Positions 33,344 to 45,422 of a stretch of DNA of 64,000 nt are shown piece by piece (position 1 is the first letter of the stretch; each line of letters opens with the position of its first letter). The notes beneath the pieces are model-generated. The model ran no database searches and was not told where the DNA came from. It was given only the letters and a program-made list of their open reading frames with translations. The position numbers and the translations under genes are program-made. The stretch is from Bolinopsis microptera (lineage: Eukaryota; Ctenophora; Tentaculata; Lobata; Bolinopsidae), in NCBI RefSeq assembly GCF_026151205.1, contig NC_087082.1, forward strand, positions 7,943,908 through 8,007,907. Reading direction: 5' to 3'.

Positions 33344-34626
33344 ACTGTAAATTGGGGTAAAATCGCCGTGTCGGGGAACTTCGCCACTATTTTTCAAATA
33401 ATCATTTTACTGTTTTGAATTGTTAGGATCAGATCGAGTTTTTGTATATAATAATAGTATTGTGTTGAACAAATGGTTATAAAGGTATTCCTATTCAAAA
33501 ATAAACGTTTACGATGGTAATTAAACTCAGGCAACATGAAATAATGCAATAAAGTGGCTAAAATTTCCTGCTTGCATATTTCCCATATTTTACAATTATA
33601 TCCTTAATAAATTCTGTGTGACACCATTAGCATATGTCCTGTTCATTTAAGGGCGAATTTAGTTAGCCATGATGCACACAACTGATATTATAAAGTTTTC
33701 AAATTTGTGTGTGGCGAAGTTACCCTGATCTTTTGATCCCATTTGTTCGGCGAAGTTTGGCGCGAAATTCGCGCGCGGCTGGCAAAGTCACGCACGTGTA
33801 TTGGCGAAGTTCGACTACATTTCTACTTCATCCCGGCGATGTTACCCACAGCATGCATGGCGATGTTACCCCGGCGACCAAATTGCCCATTGTAACACGC
33901 AGGCTAGAGCTAGATAAGTAAAATTGGCAGGTATACCAAGGAAATATAATTGAGTTTCGAGTGGTATGGTGAAAGTGAAAGAGAATCTAATTTGTAATTA
34001 TAACATCGCGCGGGGAATAATATTGGTCACGTACGTGTTATAGTAAAACTATACTATAAGTATACGAATACCTAACGATTCCCTTAAAAATAAGGATAAT
34101 CTATAAATCACTTTGACGCGGGACTGGGAAGCTATTCTCGCACATAACTTAGGAATCCAAAATTACTAGGTCTACTAGAGAAGGTTCCAAAATCAAACCA
34201 GCAATGATAAGTTTATCTTATTGAACTTTATTTAATTTTAATTTTGAATGGACACAAATTCAAATTGACCGCTTGAGAGTCTGAGAAGAGGCCCCAGCTA
34301 GGGCATAGCGTAGATATATTAATATCCGTTTAACCTTAAATAGTCTGCCCATTTACGTTCAAGTCGAGTGGTATGGTGCTTAGCACCGAATATGGTATAG
34401 TTTCAGAATGGCGAAGTTACCCCATATTGCAGGGTAAATTCGCCCTGATTTCAGTGGAACCAATCTAGCTGACTATTTATGCCTGGCTGATGTGGTTCAT
34501 ACGAAAACATTTGCTTTACCAATCCTGTTCATATGAGCTATAAACTTTTTCAAGTACTCGTGTCGTATTTTCTAAATAACATGAAATAGCTGTAAAACAA
34601 GGCGAAGTTCCCCCATTCTACGGTAC
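33344..34626. mobile_element. 1.3-kb element with GGCGAAGTTACCCC subterminal words
   Basis: The left end TACTGTAAATTGGGGTAAAA is the imperfect inverse of the right end (reverse strand TACCGTAGAATGGGGGAACT), each followed by TCGCC. The word GGCGAAGTT recurs several times inside. It contains the first copy of the 385-bp repeat below. No coding sequence is seen. Confidence 0.65.
33975..34365. repeat. 385-bp direct repeat, copy 1
   Basis: It starts GAAAGAGAATCTAATTTGTA and continues through GGGGAATAATATTGGTCACG to TAGTCTGCCCATTTACGTT. The second copy is at about 36010-36395, nearly identical in the same orientation. Its left part is shared with the arms of the 15-kb structure (near 31740 and 43640). 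Confidence 0.88.
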
Positions 34627-36009
34627 TATATTTCATGTACACATCTATTTTCCAAACAGTTTAAGTTAAAGCCTAAAGTTACCGGTACGTGACCAGAACT
34701 GCATTGAGTGCACACGTGCGAATTTGATTTTACGCACGAATTAGTTTTAAATGTTAGACCAATTAGAAATTTATCTAATACACAACTTTACTTCTATACA
34801 CTTCAGTGATTGGGCTGATGACTCCAGTGAAAGGGCTGGTGACTCTAGCAAAAGTGCTGGTGACGATGAGAAAGACCATAAACTGCAGGGATTCCTTCGG
34901 GAGCATGTAAGATTATATCCAAAGTTTGTTCGCCAATGGGGTGTGTCTGGGTGTCAAAGATCTTCAAGGTGGGTGCTACTTGTGATGAACTCTAGAAGGA
35001 TGGGATGGTAATACTCGGTCTGGCCGTCTGGAAGCCCATAGAATTCCAGTTCAGAAACTGAGTAAGGAGGTGCGGCTACTGATGAGAAGCATCCTTAAAG
35101 TTTATTTGGGTTAGAAACGACATCTGGGTCCCTACCCTCGCACAAGATTATTCTCAACTTTCTTGTTGTGTTCCACAACTACCAATAAGTATACTTACCT
35201 TTATGTACATGATATCTTTCTATAACATATTCTCTATACAATATTGTTTCTCCTATAATTATATATTGTACACGACAGACATAAAACTTATCCTGACTGC
35301 CATCTTCTGTGTTCTCAGTTTACAATGGTTTCCTGCGGACCCTAATTCTTTCTAACAAAAACGTAGTCTGTGCTATCAGCTAGTTATAAGTGTCCAAGCC
35401 TATAAATAATGTTTTTCTTCTATCCGCACCCCGAGATCGAGATGTAAGCCTTCTAACGAATTACCTTCAGCAGTTCCATAACTTAAGGTAGATACCATAC
35501 TATACTATTTGTATCACGTCGCGATCCCCACCGACATGTCATTACTTTCTCTAAGTAGATCTTGAAGTGAAAATCGTTTCCGATTTTAGCGTTGATGTCG
35601 CTGAAAATTTCCGTGGTTGTTAGACTTGCCAAAAGCAAAAGTTCTTACTTCTTTCTGATCAAGGTATTCCATTAGCGTTGCATTACCATTAGCCTTAGGT
35701 AAAGGTATAAAATTCGATAACTGTTTTATCGTCTTATCGGTATCCGCGTGGTTTTCTGATCTAATTCTACCGGCCGAATGGCAAAGCGATAAACATTATT
35801 TTTCATAACACATCCGCGTTTTCCAACCAGTTTAAGTTAAATAAGGTTAACGGTGACCAGTCCTATGGACAATGACATGGAGCCTATTACCTATGACTAT
35901 AAATCTATAATAATGCAATTCACAGTTGCATTTTGACGTACTTTTGGGAGTACCAAAAGCGCGCAAACTAAATATATTTTACGCGCGAATCTGTTTTTGA
36001 AGTAAACTG
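34627..36009. other. no gene seen; relics of the GCGCGAATT repeat family
   Basis: At 34660-34745 and 35820-35990 there are diverged copies of a repeat with CAGTTTAAGTTAAA and TTTTACGCGCGAAT words, also present in the 15-kb arms. Between them nothing was recognised. The frame at 34751-35011 lacks any family resemblance. Confidence 0.5.
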
Positions 36010-36395
36010 AAAGTGAAAGAGAATCTAATTTGTAATGACATCGCGCGGGGAATAATATTGGTCACGTACGTGTTATAGTAAAACTATACTATAAGTATAC
36101 GAATACCTAACGATTCCCTTAAAAATAAGGATAATCTATAAATCACTTTGACGCGGGACTGGGAAGCTATTCTCGCACATAACTTAGGAATCCAAAATTA
36201 CTAGGTCTACTAGAGAAGGTTCCAAAATCAAACCAGCAATGATAAGTTTATCTTATTGAACTTTATTTAATTTTAATTTTGAATGGGCACAAATTCAAAT
36301 TGAACGCTTGAGAGTCTGAGAAGAGGCCCCAGCTAGGGCATAGCGTACATATATTAATATCCGTTTAACCTTAAATAGTCTGCCCATTTACGTTG
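36010..36395. repeat. 385-bp direct repeat, copy 2
   Basis: This is the second copy of the repeat at 33975-34365, with few differences (for example ATGGGCACAAA for ATGGACACAAA). It ends directly at a MITE that begins GAGCCGACCTTATTACG. Confidence 0.88.
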
Positions 36396-36692
36396 AGCCG
36401 ACCTTATTACGTAAATGTGGCACTATGGCACTTGCGGCACTAACATGTGGCATTTGCGGCACTAACATGTGGCACTTGTGGCACTTTCATATGTAGCATG
36501 CGGCACTTGCGGCACTCACATGGGGCACTTGCGGCACTTTCATATGTAGCATGCGGCACTTGCGGCACTATCATTTGATAGCATGCTGCATATGATAGTG
36601 CCGCAAGTGCCACATGTGAGTGCCGCAAGTGCCACATGCTACATATGATAGTGCTGCAAGTGCCACATGTGAGTGCCATAAGTGCCACATGT
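36393..36692. mobile_element. MITE of GTGGCACTTGCGGCACT type inside a receptor exon
   Basis: The left end GAGCCGACCTTATTACG is followed by repeated GTGGCACTTGCGGCACT units; after a small hairpin (TTTGATAGCATGCTGCATAT) the complementary units follow to 36692. The relative at 40953-41590 has the same left end and the expected inverted right end. Here the right end abuts receptor coding sequence and cuts it. Confidence 0.8.
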
Positions 36693-38714
36693 TATTGCAT
36701 GAATCAAGTTGAGGGTGAAAATGATGCAGGAACTTAAAATTATGGCTTTATAAGGAATCCTGATAAATGATACAGTGCACTGGATGCTCCTTACAATACT
36801 CATCAAAGAAACTATCAAGAGAGATCCGTGACTTGCAAAAGAGAAGATCACCCCCAAAATATCGCAGTAAACGCTCGACCTCCACCAGACAGAGCGTACA
36901 CAATAGCCTCCAGTATATCGGAGAACGAGGGATGCCAGCACGATGAAGCAAAGATAAATTCCCATCATAAAGTCATATGCAAATATTTGTATGCAAAGAA
37001 GTCTATCAGTTTTCGCAATAACATTAGTGGCTGTGCGTTTCATTGCTTTATAACCGTTCCTTAAATTCAGAATCAAAACAGCTAATCCAAAGATGAGATT
37101 TAAACACGAGAGAGCATTCGATTTTATGAGGGATTTTGGAGAAGCTATGTTGCCTAGGTCACAGTCAATATTACACTCATCCATATTATTTGGACAATCT
37201 TTAACTTGATCGCATTTCTTATCCAGTGAAACCGACATTGCCCTTTCGCTTGTAAACACATTTTCAAGGTGGTTATAGCAGTAGAATCTGCCCGGACATC
37301 CAACTTCATCTTCACCATTTGTACAGTCTATTTCATTGTCACAAATTGACAACAGACTGGGCTTTTTATCGGCATCAAGGCTTTGACAAAAATGTAGTGC
37401 AGGAGTTTTAAAAATATTGTTTAAGCCTAGGAGCTTGCAAAACTTATACCATTGATCTGATTTTGAAAAATAACTGCTGCAATTATTTTCACAGAACATT
37501 ATTAACTGCTCATGCTGGTTAAACCATATTCTATTTTCAGAACGACTGTAATCGATTATGCATTGCGCAACTGGATTTTCCCTTTTTAACCTATTCTGGT
37601 GTCTCTGATCGTTGTTTGGACAGAAACTCTCGTCACTACCGTCTAAACAGTCTTCTTTGTTATCGCAAATCTGAGGCGGGAGGTGCAGTCATATTCATAA
37701 AACAAACAGGAATATGTTTATTATTATTAGAAACGTGCGATAAACAAGTGGGGAGTTAATAATCTGTCGATGATCGCTTAAATTTAAGAGTTGTTTAAAT
37801 GTAAATTATCAGTGACTGTTGACCCTTCGATCGCTTACACACAAAACTAAAGGGTTGCTTAAGGATTCTTAAGCATGCTAAATGCACGAAATTATATAAG
37901 GGCCGATTATGGATTGACTACAATGAGACACAATAAGCTGCCCAATCTATGACCAAGTAATCTACCGACGAACGGAAGTTAGGGGCGACAAGGTTTGTTA
38001 TTAAATTTGGTTAATTTTCGAACTTTGTTCTTTTGTTGACAGTGACAAATTTAAACGCCGTAGTATTATATAGGAATGTCGCCATTAGTGATCATTCGCA
38101 CTGTTGTATTGATAAAGAAAAATATTTTCTTATTTTTTCGTTACCTGTGGAAATGAGACACATCCAGGCTGTTGAGCACAGTAGAAGACCGGAGTCTGGG
38201 TTACTGACTGCTCGGTAGTCTCCCCTCCGCAACCACACTCGTCAGTTAAGCAATCAGAGACACCATCACAGACGTAATATACAGGGATCAAACAAGTCCA
38301 ATTTGTTATGTCCAATACTGGATATTTGTGTATCGACATGGGGCAAGCATGAATGTCTTCAGGTGATAGAAGTAATGTGTCCATATTCTTCATTATGTTG
38401 TTATAAAATGGTCTATTGTATGTCAATGAGGTTTCATTGACATTCCGATGAAGGAAATAGTCAACATCATCTCTGCACGTTCCTCTCGGAAAATCTGCAA
38501 GTCCTATCGAGTAAAGAGGTGGACTTTTGTACACTTCCGTAGTTATTATTACCTTTTCTTTAGACAAGGGTTCTCGTGGGTCATTGGAGCCGAGGACGAG
38601 GTCAAGGATGAAAACTTGAATTAATATTCCTATTATTAAATGGCTCCTTCTTGTCATGACACTAATTTTCAAGGACTGCCAGAAAATTCGGTATGCACGA
38701 GTGCAGCTGTCCAA
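36639..38714 (-). pseudogene. LDL-A-repeat seven-helix receptor, truncated after helix 4
   Basis: Exon 1 (38145-38714) has a signal peptide after a second Met (RRSHLIIGILIQVFILDLVL). Exon 2 (from 37670) joins in phase 0 and completes an LDL-A repeat, CVSFPQ/ICDNKEDCLDGSDESFC. Two more follow (SICDNEIDCTNGEDEVGC; KKCDQVKDCPNNMDEC), with a partial one in exon 1 (YVCDGVSDCLTDECGC). Then come four hydrophobic helices, including LNLIFGLAVLILNL and YKAIILSSCIIFTLNLI. The layout is that of LDL-A GPCRs such as the relaxin-receptor group, but no leucine-rich repeats are seen. At 36693 the frame enters a MITE and ends at 36639, losing helices 5-7. It may be a dead or captured copy. Confidence 0.8.
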
Positions 38715-38758
38715 CGTTCAAAGAAAGAGGAAGAAAACTCGACTGCCCTATATCTTAG

Positions 38759-39599
38759 ATACCTTATCGGACCTTATTTGGACGGACATTACATGAACGG
38801 ACATAATTATGAACGGACATTAATATGAACGCTCGAAGGCATTCAAAACCATCAAAAATCCGAATTTTTTCAATTTTTTTGACGTTTTTTAATTTCAGCA
38901 AATGATTTTTAAATCCATTTTTTATACAGTAAGTAAGAAAAGCAGTCATTAAGCAGTAAAAATGTTAAAATATGTGTTCATGATCAGTTTCTAATATCAC
39001 ATACCTATCATCTTCATCAAATGGGTTTTCGCGCATGAAATAGTCCATGCTTAAAGCATCAGTGATTTCTAGCTTTATGGAAACCTTTTTTATCAAACTA
39101 CCCCGGTCCTGCATTTCAGCGTTAACTTTTACAAGCCATTCGGCGTGAAGTGGTTTTATCTTAGACAACTTAAGGTTAACCTTAACATCACGTGGAGCTT
39201 TCCTAGCACTGTTTCATTACCGCCCCCGAGTAATATGAACTATAATAACAACTTCGGACAATGTCCTTGGCAACACGATTTACCGTTATATCTAGAGGCT
39301 GGAACAAGTTTGTCATGTTGGCGGGGACTAGCTTATGAACTATGTTGTTGAGTGCCATAATTTCATTGACTTTTTTCCGCCAAATGACCCTTGGAGAACC
39401 TTTCCGTCGTTAACTTACGGCACAATAAAGTTGTCAAAGTTGTCCAATTCTGGGCAAAAAATTCGAAATGGAAAAATTTCAACGGACTTTAACTTGGACG
39501 GACATTAATCGAACGGACTTTATTTGAACGGACATTAATATGAACGCTAGGGCCTCCAGCGTTCAAGTAATGTCCGTCCAAATAAGGTCCGATAAGGTA
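38759..39599. mobile_element. 0.84-kb MITE with ACCTTATCGGACCTTATTTG ends
   Basis: The ends are exact inverted copies of ACCTTATCGGACCTTATTTG plus GACGGACATTAC. The word GACGGACATTAATATGAACG recurs inside each end. A TA may be the target duplication, as in Tc1/mariner derivatives. It starts 45 bp upstream of the receptor's first ATG. The interior shows no gene; 38965-39168 is an open frame without resemblance. Confidence 0.85.
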
Positions 39600-40149
39600 G
39601 TTTATTAAATACAGAATAAATACACGAATCAACGCTCGCGTTCTTGAAGATATTATTTTTAAGAAACCACTCAGCAAAATAATATAATTTGATCAATAGC
39701 AATTATTCCATGTTTGATGCTGTATCGAAAAATAAATTTGTAAAACTAAGCACTAAGAATAAGATCCTGATCAGTAAGAGAGCGTTGATTTGTGAGAAAG
39801 CGCGATCCGCGAGCGTTGATTCGTGGATTAACAAACATTTATTCTGTATTTAATAAATTTTTATCGTGGTGTCTGCAGTTTCTGTTGCGGCTACTGCTGC
39901 AGCCTCGGGCATTGCATCATAGATTTTTAAAGAATTGATTGAGGCGATGAAAAAATGTCAAGGTATAGATAAGCGTGTTTAAGTACGCTCCCAACCGGGC
40001 AACATGTAGAGATACCGCATTTTTTCCAGCCATGCCGGTATCCAGTCTTCTCCTTTTATAGCAGAGAGGTGGAACCGTACCACAGTAGGACTCCACATCG
40101 CCGACATTGTAAACATTGTATTGCAATGTCAAATTTTAATTGAATATGT
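39600..40149. other. no feature seen
   Basis: AT-rich sequence without recognisable coding, RNA or repeat content, apart from a loose direct repeat of GCGTTGATT words near 39780-39830. Confidence 0.5.
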
Positions 40150-40154
40150 AAAGT

Positions 40155-40345
40155 TTTTTGTCGCACTTTAGGTCGTGTCGCACTACAGTACAGGTATCGT
40201 ACTGTAGTGCGACAGTGTCGGCCTTGAAAATTCTCTGTCGCACTACGGTACGTGTTGCACTACGATCCAGGTAGCGTACTTTAGTGCGACAGTGTCGAAC
40301 TTGAAGGTTTTGCACTAGGGTACGTGTCGCACTACAGTACGGAAA
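40155..40345. repeat. duplicated ~95-bp hairpin (TGTCGCACTACAGTAC)
   Basis: Each unit has TGTCGCACTACNGTAC, a short loop, GTACTNTAGTGCGACA and then GTGTCGNNCTTGAA. Two and a half units are in tandem. Each forms a hairpin of about 16 bp. Confidence 0.8.
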
Positions 40346-40486
40346 CCAGGGGACCAGGGTGAGAAGACTCATAATATTAATAACAAGGTTGGAAATGTCT
40401 CGTCCGTATATAAAAGTTTGGCATTGAAATTAGATTTACCGTGGACGATCAGAGTATTATACCTATCAACGGATGGTACCCGTAAT

Positions 40487-40549
40487 CTTACTGGGCGGCG
40501 CTCTATGCAATTATGAACATAAATATAATAGCCTGGGGTCCCCAGGTAA
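40487..40549. mobile_element. 63-bp MITE, GGTCCCCAGGTAA family, with 8-bp duplication
   Basis: It starts CTTACTGGGCGGCGCTC and ends GGGGTCCCCAGGTAA. CCCGTAAT flanks both sides exactly (40479-40486 and 40550-40557). Confidence 0.87.
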
Positions 40550-40952
40550 CCCGTAATAAAAATGGTTAATATTTGTTTTAATTGTTCATGTTTCAGAAAT
40601 TAGAACCGGCAACGAGACGCATCTCATTTTCAGCATGTTATAAACATTTAAGTGTAAGTTCATATGCTCTGTTATGTGTTGAGTTCAGCTTTTATGGTTA
40701 AGGTTATCTAGGCTAACTTCAAGCTTACTGGTCTCTTGCTCGCTTCTCAGCAAGAAAGACTAGCAAGCTAGGTAACTATAAACTTAAACCGTATTACTCC
40801 AAACTCTGACCATAAACAGTAAAATTTGCTGTTTGCGTTTAACTGGTATTTAACGTGTCCAAAATAGCAGTGTTTTTGTTAATCAACAATAACAAATAAT
40901 GAAATAAACCATTAGGGAAGCAATTTTTTATGTCATGGAGAGATTTGGAATG

Positions 40953-41590
40953 AGCCGACCTTATCACGTAAATGTGGCACTGTGGCACTTGTGGCACTAT
41001 ATCATGTGGCACTTGCTGCACTCACATGTGGCACATGTGGCACTAACATATGTAACATGTGGCACATGTAGTTGACTGATGATCACAATAGTAATACAAT
41101 CATGTTATTTGTAATTCGTAATCGTATGTAATTATGGTTCATATATATGATAAGAACACTGATCAATTCAAGCTTAACAAGCCAAATTATGATATCAATC
41201 ATTAAACAAATTAATATCGTCTTGAGCGTTATTTATGATTGCTGATCGCAGTATGAATCGGGCAGAATTATATTTCACGATAATATCGTAAAAATCAATT
41301 TTATAACTTAAAGTTGAAGTAGCAACCAGTTCAGTTGACGATTCTTGCAACAACAAAAAAAGCAGTATTGTACCTAACTATGCAACATATTGGAGCCACA
41401 AGTGCCACATGTGAGTGCCACTAGTGCCGCATGCTGCATATGATAGTGTCGCAAGTGCCACATGTGAGTGCCACAAGTGCCACATGCTACATGATGATAG
41501 TGTCGCAAGTGCCACATGTGAGTGCCGCAAGTGCCACATGATAGTGCCACAAGTGCCACAGTGCCACATTTACGTTATAAGGTTGTCTGT
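40953..41590. mobile_element. 0.64-kb MITE of GTGGCACTTGTGGCACT type
   Basis: The left end GAGCCGACCTTATCACG, followed by GTAAATGTGGCACTGTGGCA, is inverted at the right end (TGCCACAGTGCCACATTTAC, then GTTATAAGG). Both ends carry tandem GTGCCACATGTGAGTGCC-type units. The centre (about 41060-41390) is unique AT-rich sequence. Frames rich in CGTCGTHMWHLRHY are repeat by-products. Confidence 0.85.
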
Positions 41591-41785
41591 TTACGTTCAA
41601 GTCAACGCCCGTACGTAACGGTAAACGTTTGAATGCCTCCGGGCTCCGAGCGTTCATTTTGATGTCCGTTTTTAACTTTAAATGGATACAATGAGATAAA
41701 ACAATGTTGTCGGAATTAGACAGTAAATAAACAATAATGAATAAAAATAAGTCACTAGTATAGCAATAAGCAAATAATAATGAAA

Positions 41786-42203
41786 TTATTGCTCCTTAAT
41801 TCGTGAATTTGCGTTAACATAAATAAGGTCTCGCTGCTTGTTAACTTGTAAGGCGGTTTCTTTTTTTGTAATCATCCAGTCGTACAAGCTCCAATTCGTC
41901 TCACAGGGTGAGGCTGATGTCGATTGCGACAGCGCTTTCATTGCAAAACTCTGTAGTTGCGAGTTCGGGTACCTCGCAACCGAAGTTGCTCCAACAAGAG
42001 ACTGGACCGTCAGAATCTTGGCTAAAACTTGAGGCAGCGTCAGTAGAGAATAATCCTCTTTTCTCTCGGTAGAACGTGTACTGCGAAAGTATCTTCTTCT
42101 TTGTTGCGCCGTCACACCACGTGTCCATGACATCTAGAAACTCCTTCCAGACATCCTGATTCGTGTGTTGATCATATCCCTGATATATAAGCCGGGTGAA
42201 CAC
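41786..42203 (-). pseudogene. hAT transposase relic, C-terminal dimerisation region
   Basis: Two overlapping frames, shifted relative to each other, together give VWKEFLDVMDTWCDGATKKK, SCWSNFGCEVPEL and then CETNWSLYDWMITKK with QRDLIYVNANSRIKEQ before a stop. The CE-N-WS and L-YV-N-R-R pattern is the hallmark of the hAT C-terminal dimerisation domain. The N-terminal half and catalytic core are missing. The GAACGTTC-rich stretch at 42540-42675 may be the matching terminal end. Confidence 0.75.
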
Positions 42204-42539
42204 AAAACCCTACTGAATGTAGGGGGAATGGAGCTCGAGCCACCTTTTGTTGGCAAGACTGACCATATCGCTTTTAGTTTTATAGTTTCAATTGCGAAAA
42301 GCAAAATTTGCTAACTTTAAGGTGAACAGATAATATTTGTAATAAATTACACCGATGAAACCAACAGGAATCTTAAGACTATTGTCTGAAAATCTAAGCA
42401 AGACTATTATCGGCTCGAGAATTGAGCATAAATAGTCGACTTCTATTCAGAAACACTAGCGGAGTTTTAGGGCCTGAAACGTGCATGCATGCGCGCTAAA
42501 ACTCTTTTCACTCATCTAGAACATGTAAAATTGCGGGAA

Positions 42540-42675
42540 ACGATGGCGTGTCGACGTGTTAATATTTTAAATCTGATTAACGTTCCTTTATACATATGTT
42601 CCGAACGTTAAAATCATTTAGCGAACGCGTTCACAAACTATTTTTAGTGAACGTTCCGTACGTTCACTACAACTA
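42540..42675. repeat. GAACGTTC-rich hAT-like terminal sequence
   Basis: The stretch ends AGTGAACGTTCCGTACGTTC and ACTAC, with further TTCCGAACGTT and GCGAACGCGTTC words inside. Such subterminal palindromes are typical of hAT ends, and it sits on the 5' side of the transposase relic. The opposite end was not located. Confidence 0.5.
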
Positions 42676-43380
42676 AGCCGGGTGTCTATCAAAGTAAATA
42701 CTCATACTGTGACAATGACATCAACTGTGTGGCACCCGATATCCTAAAAAGAGTAGATATTGACAATATAATCCTTAATCTGTTTAACCGTGCTACTGCT
42801 ATTAGTATTGTGGATGGAGATTGGAGATGCTCCCGCCCATTCATGCATGGCGGATTATCAATATTGTCCCAATGTCCAAAATAGGAAATCTCACAAAGGC
42901 TGACAACTACATTAAGTGGTTCACCATCATCAATTGTCAGCAAAACTCTCAACCGCATGATCCTTATCAGTTAAGTTGAGAGAGACCCGCTCGGGGTATT
43001 CTGATGAACATACTGACAGCATGCCTACGGTATCCGTATAGTATTCCAAGGCCCATAAGTTAGGCTGATTCGACACTATGGAAAAATCCATTCTTGCAGG
43101 AGTTATGCAAGGGAATACGCTACCTGTTTGTCATAACTTATATTGAAGCTGTGTTGTGCAAAAGTCATAGAAGGTCGTGATCAATTGGCTTCAAACTCGT
43201 TGTAATAGACCAAAATCATATGTCATATGTAAGACCATGAAGATTATACTTTTCCGAGCCACCGTTGAGCCTGTATTGTTCTATGGCTGAGACCCATTGG
43301 ATATCAGTTAGTTGCTGTCTGATAACTATAATAAGCGTATCAATGGCTGTTACAGTAGGCCCTCAACAGTTGAATACCAT
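42676..43380 (+). pseudogene. LINE RT relic
   Basis: Fragments in changing frames are recognisable: INIVPMSKIGNLTKADNY (an RT motif near 42855), a SSIVSKTLNRMIL-like stretch, and RATVEPVLFYG near 43260. Stops and frameshifts are many. Its last part is shared with the left arm (32100-32210). Confidence 0.65.
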
Positions 43381-44572
43381 CCCCAATCCACAGTGATGAT
43401 CAGTCGAAGCATAATGAAACTATATAAGCCAAGTATTTAGCGAGACACAATGATGAACTGGCCGATCAAGCACTTTTTGGGATTCCCAGCATGAAATAAC
43501 AACACCTGTTTCAAAACAGTTAAAGTTAAAGATTAAACTTACCGTTGCCTAATTCTGAGAACATGGAACGCACACGTGCAAATATGATTTTACGCGCGAA
43601 TTACCCAGAAACTGAAACTTAATGCTGAAAGAGAATCTAATCACTATGACTAATTGCGTCGCGCGGGGAATAATTTTGGTCACGTACATCATTTTGTGTT
43701 TCCTTTTAAATACAATTACCAGTGCAGAGAGTGGTTTCAGAAACGCAAATTCAACTTGCAAAGATGAATTTACCTGGGAACGGTACCTCGCTCAGGCTTT
43801 TGTATTTATTAAGTTAAACACATTGATTTAACATTGAACATATTATGGCGATTAAAAATATGCCTATAGCAGATAGGGCGGAATGACAGGTTCAGCAACG
43901 CCCAGGACTTACAAGCAGCAAATTCTGCTACTGCTAGTGCTATCACGGAGAATCAAAGCAAATATTATAGTGGTACCGTGGCATGTCCATTCTTGGTCAG
44001 CGTTGTATAGGTTGCATGGATAAGTCCCTGCTTGCTGTTGGCGTTGCTGCGGTGAGGCTAGCTGGAACAATTGTCGGAGAACTTTTTGGCTTCGTACTCT
44101 CTTCACTTCTTTCTCCGCACAAAACTGTTTAATCCGTGGGAGGCCCTGTTATTCAAATAAAGTTCTAAACCCTCAATCAAGCGTTTAGTTCTAAAACTGG
44201 TTATATTATGAAAATTGTAGTTTTGTAGCTTTTCTCATAACTATCGTCCTATCGAACTGATGATCAATAAACATCACGCGGTTTGCTACAATCAAGTTAA
44301 TATAAGGGGTCGTTTACGTATCAGCAGAGGGGTCTTTCAAATTGCAAATGATTACGATTGACCAGATAATATTGTAATTTTGGCACAATAGCACAATACT
44401 CATAGCGATACCCGGATTTAACATTTAAACAATTTGTAATCGTATTGCCATGCAGTGTTTGTGTAACTGAAGTTAGTAATCGCTTTTCTTGTCAAAAAGT
44501 TAATATTTATTTCCTTCGGTGGTAAATTATTTTGTCCTAACTTCATATATTTTCTAATAATATAAAATTGGT
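43195..44572. repeat. right inverted arm of the 15-kb structure
   Basis: The arm pairs with 30860-32210. It carries the sequence AGTTAAAGTTAAAGATTAAA and a GCGCGGGGAATAATTTTGGT word, a repeat also found near 34000 and 36040. Differences between the arms are scattered substitutions and small indels. Confidence 0.88.
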
Positions 44573-44654
44573 TTAGGACCAATACAATGTCAATAAGTCA
44601 TGTTATGTGGCATGTAAGGCGCCAAAGACAAATTGCTAAAAGGCGCGGCGCAAC

Positions 44655-44894
44655 TGCTGAAAACTGCCACTAACTGCCACTAACTGCCACTAACTGCCAC
44701 TAACTGCTACAAACTGCCACTAACTGCTGCAAACGGCGCGCGCAGTGCGTGGGCGCGATTGTAGCAGTTAGTGGCAGTTAGTGGCAGTTAGTGGCAGTTA
44801 GTAGCAGTTAGTGGCAGTTAGTAGCAGTTAGTGGCAGTTAGTGGCAGTTAGTGGCAGTTAGTGGCAGTTAGTAGCAGTTAGTAGCAGTTAGTAG
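44655..44894. repeat. right mirrored 10-bp array
   Basis: This is the inverted counterpart of the left array: TGCCACTAAC units, then the reversed GC-rich centre (GGCGCGCGCAGTGCGTGGGC) and CAGTTAGTGG/CAGTTAGTAG units. It has one mirrored block where the left side has two. Confidence 0.9.
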
Positions 44895-45422
44895 CACATG
44901 GAGAGGTCTAATACACCGGAGAAAGGAGTTACTATGTGGTGCAGGCCACTCCAACGACTAGGAGGAGACCTTTTCAAGTACAAGTACAAGTAGTACTTGA
45001 CTCCACTTTAGAGTTAAACGGGTTCCTGCTATATTTTAGTCTTTATATTTATAAATAATTGCAATCATTTCAGGTTTTTTTGGGTAAATACATCGCATAA
45101 GGTTTTGTCATAAGGTTTTCACTATTGTTATCAATGAAATTCCGAAAACAGTTGTCCATTGTCAGATCTAAGCTAGATTAGAGAAAAGGCAAACATTTAA
45201 TTGAAGTTCCGATTAATATGGAAAATCATTTAACGAATCACTCAATTTCATCCCATTATCGAAATTTTGTGATACACTAAAACTGAGAGAACTAACTTGT
45301 AACTGTCAGGTCAATAAAAATTTAATGTGATCCGATTATTTGCTTAGATTGTCTGCTGATGCTTCGAAAATAAAACATTCTATTGCGGGGCCTATCAGGG
45401 CGTACCTTGGTCACCGGGCGGA

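Larger units (their letters stand above)
29690..44897. mobile_element. ~15.2-kb inverted-repeat (foldback-like) structure
   Basis: Mirrored 10-bp arrays mark both ends, followed inside by long inverted arms (30860-32210 and 43195-44572) with high identity. The left side has ~690 bp more between array and arm, partly a MITE. On both outer sides are pieces of one LINE in the same orientation: ...ATDRVHW at the left and WRGLIHRRKELLCGAGHSND then stop at the right (about 44899-44965). This suggests the whole block inserted in a LINE. The interior carries a truncated receptor gene, a hAT relic, Harbinger-like sequence and MITEs. No intact transposase is visible. An inverted segmental duplication is the alternative. 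Confidence 0.6.

Noticed and set aside
36440-41618. Frames rich in CGTCGTHMWHLRHY
   Set aside because: They come from the tandem GTGGCACT units of two related MITEs.
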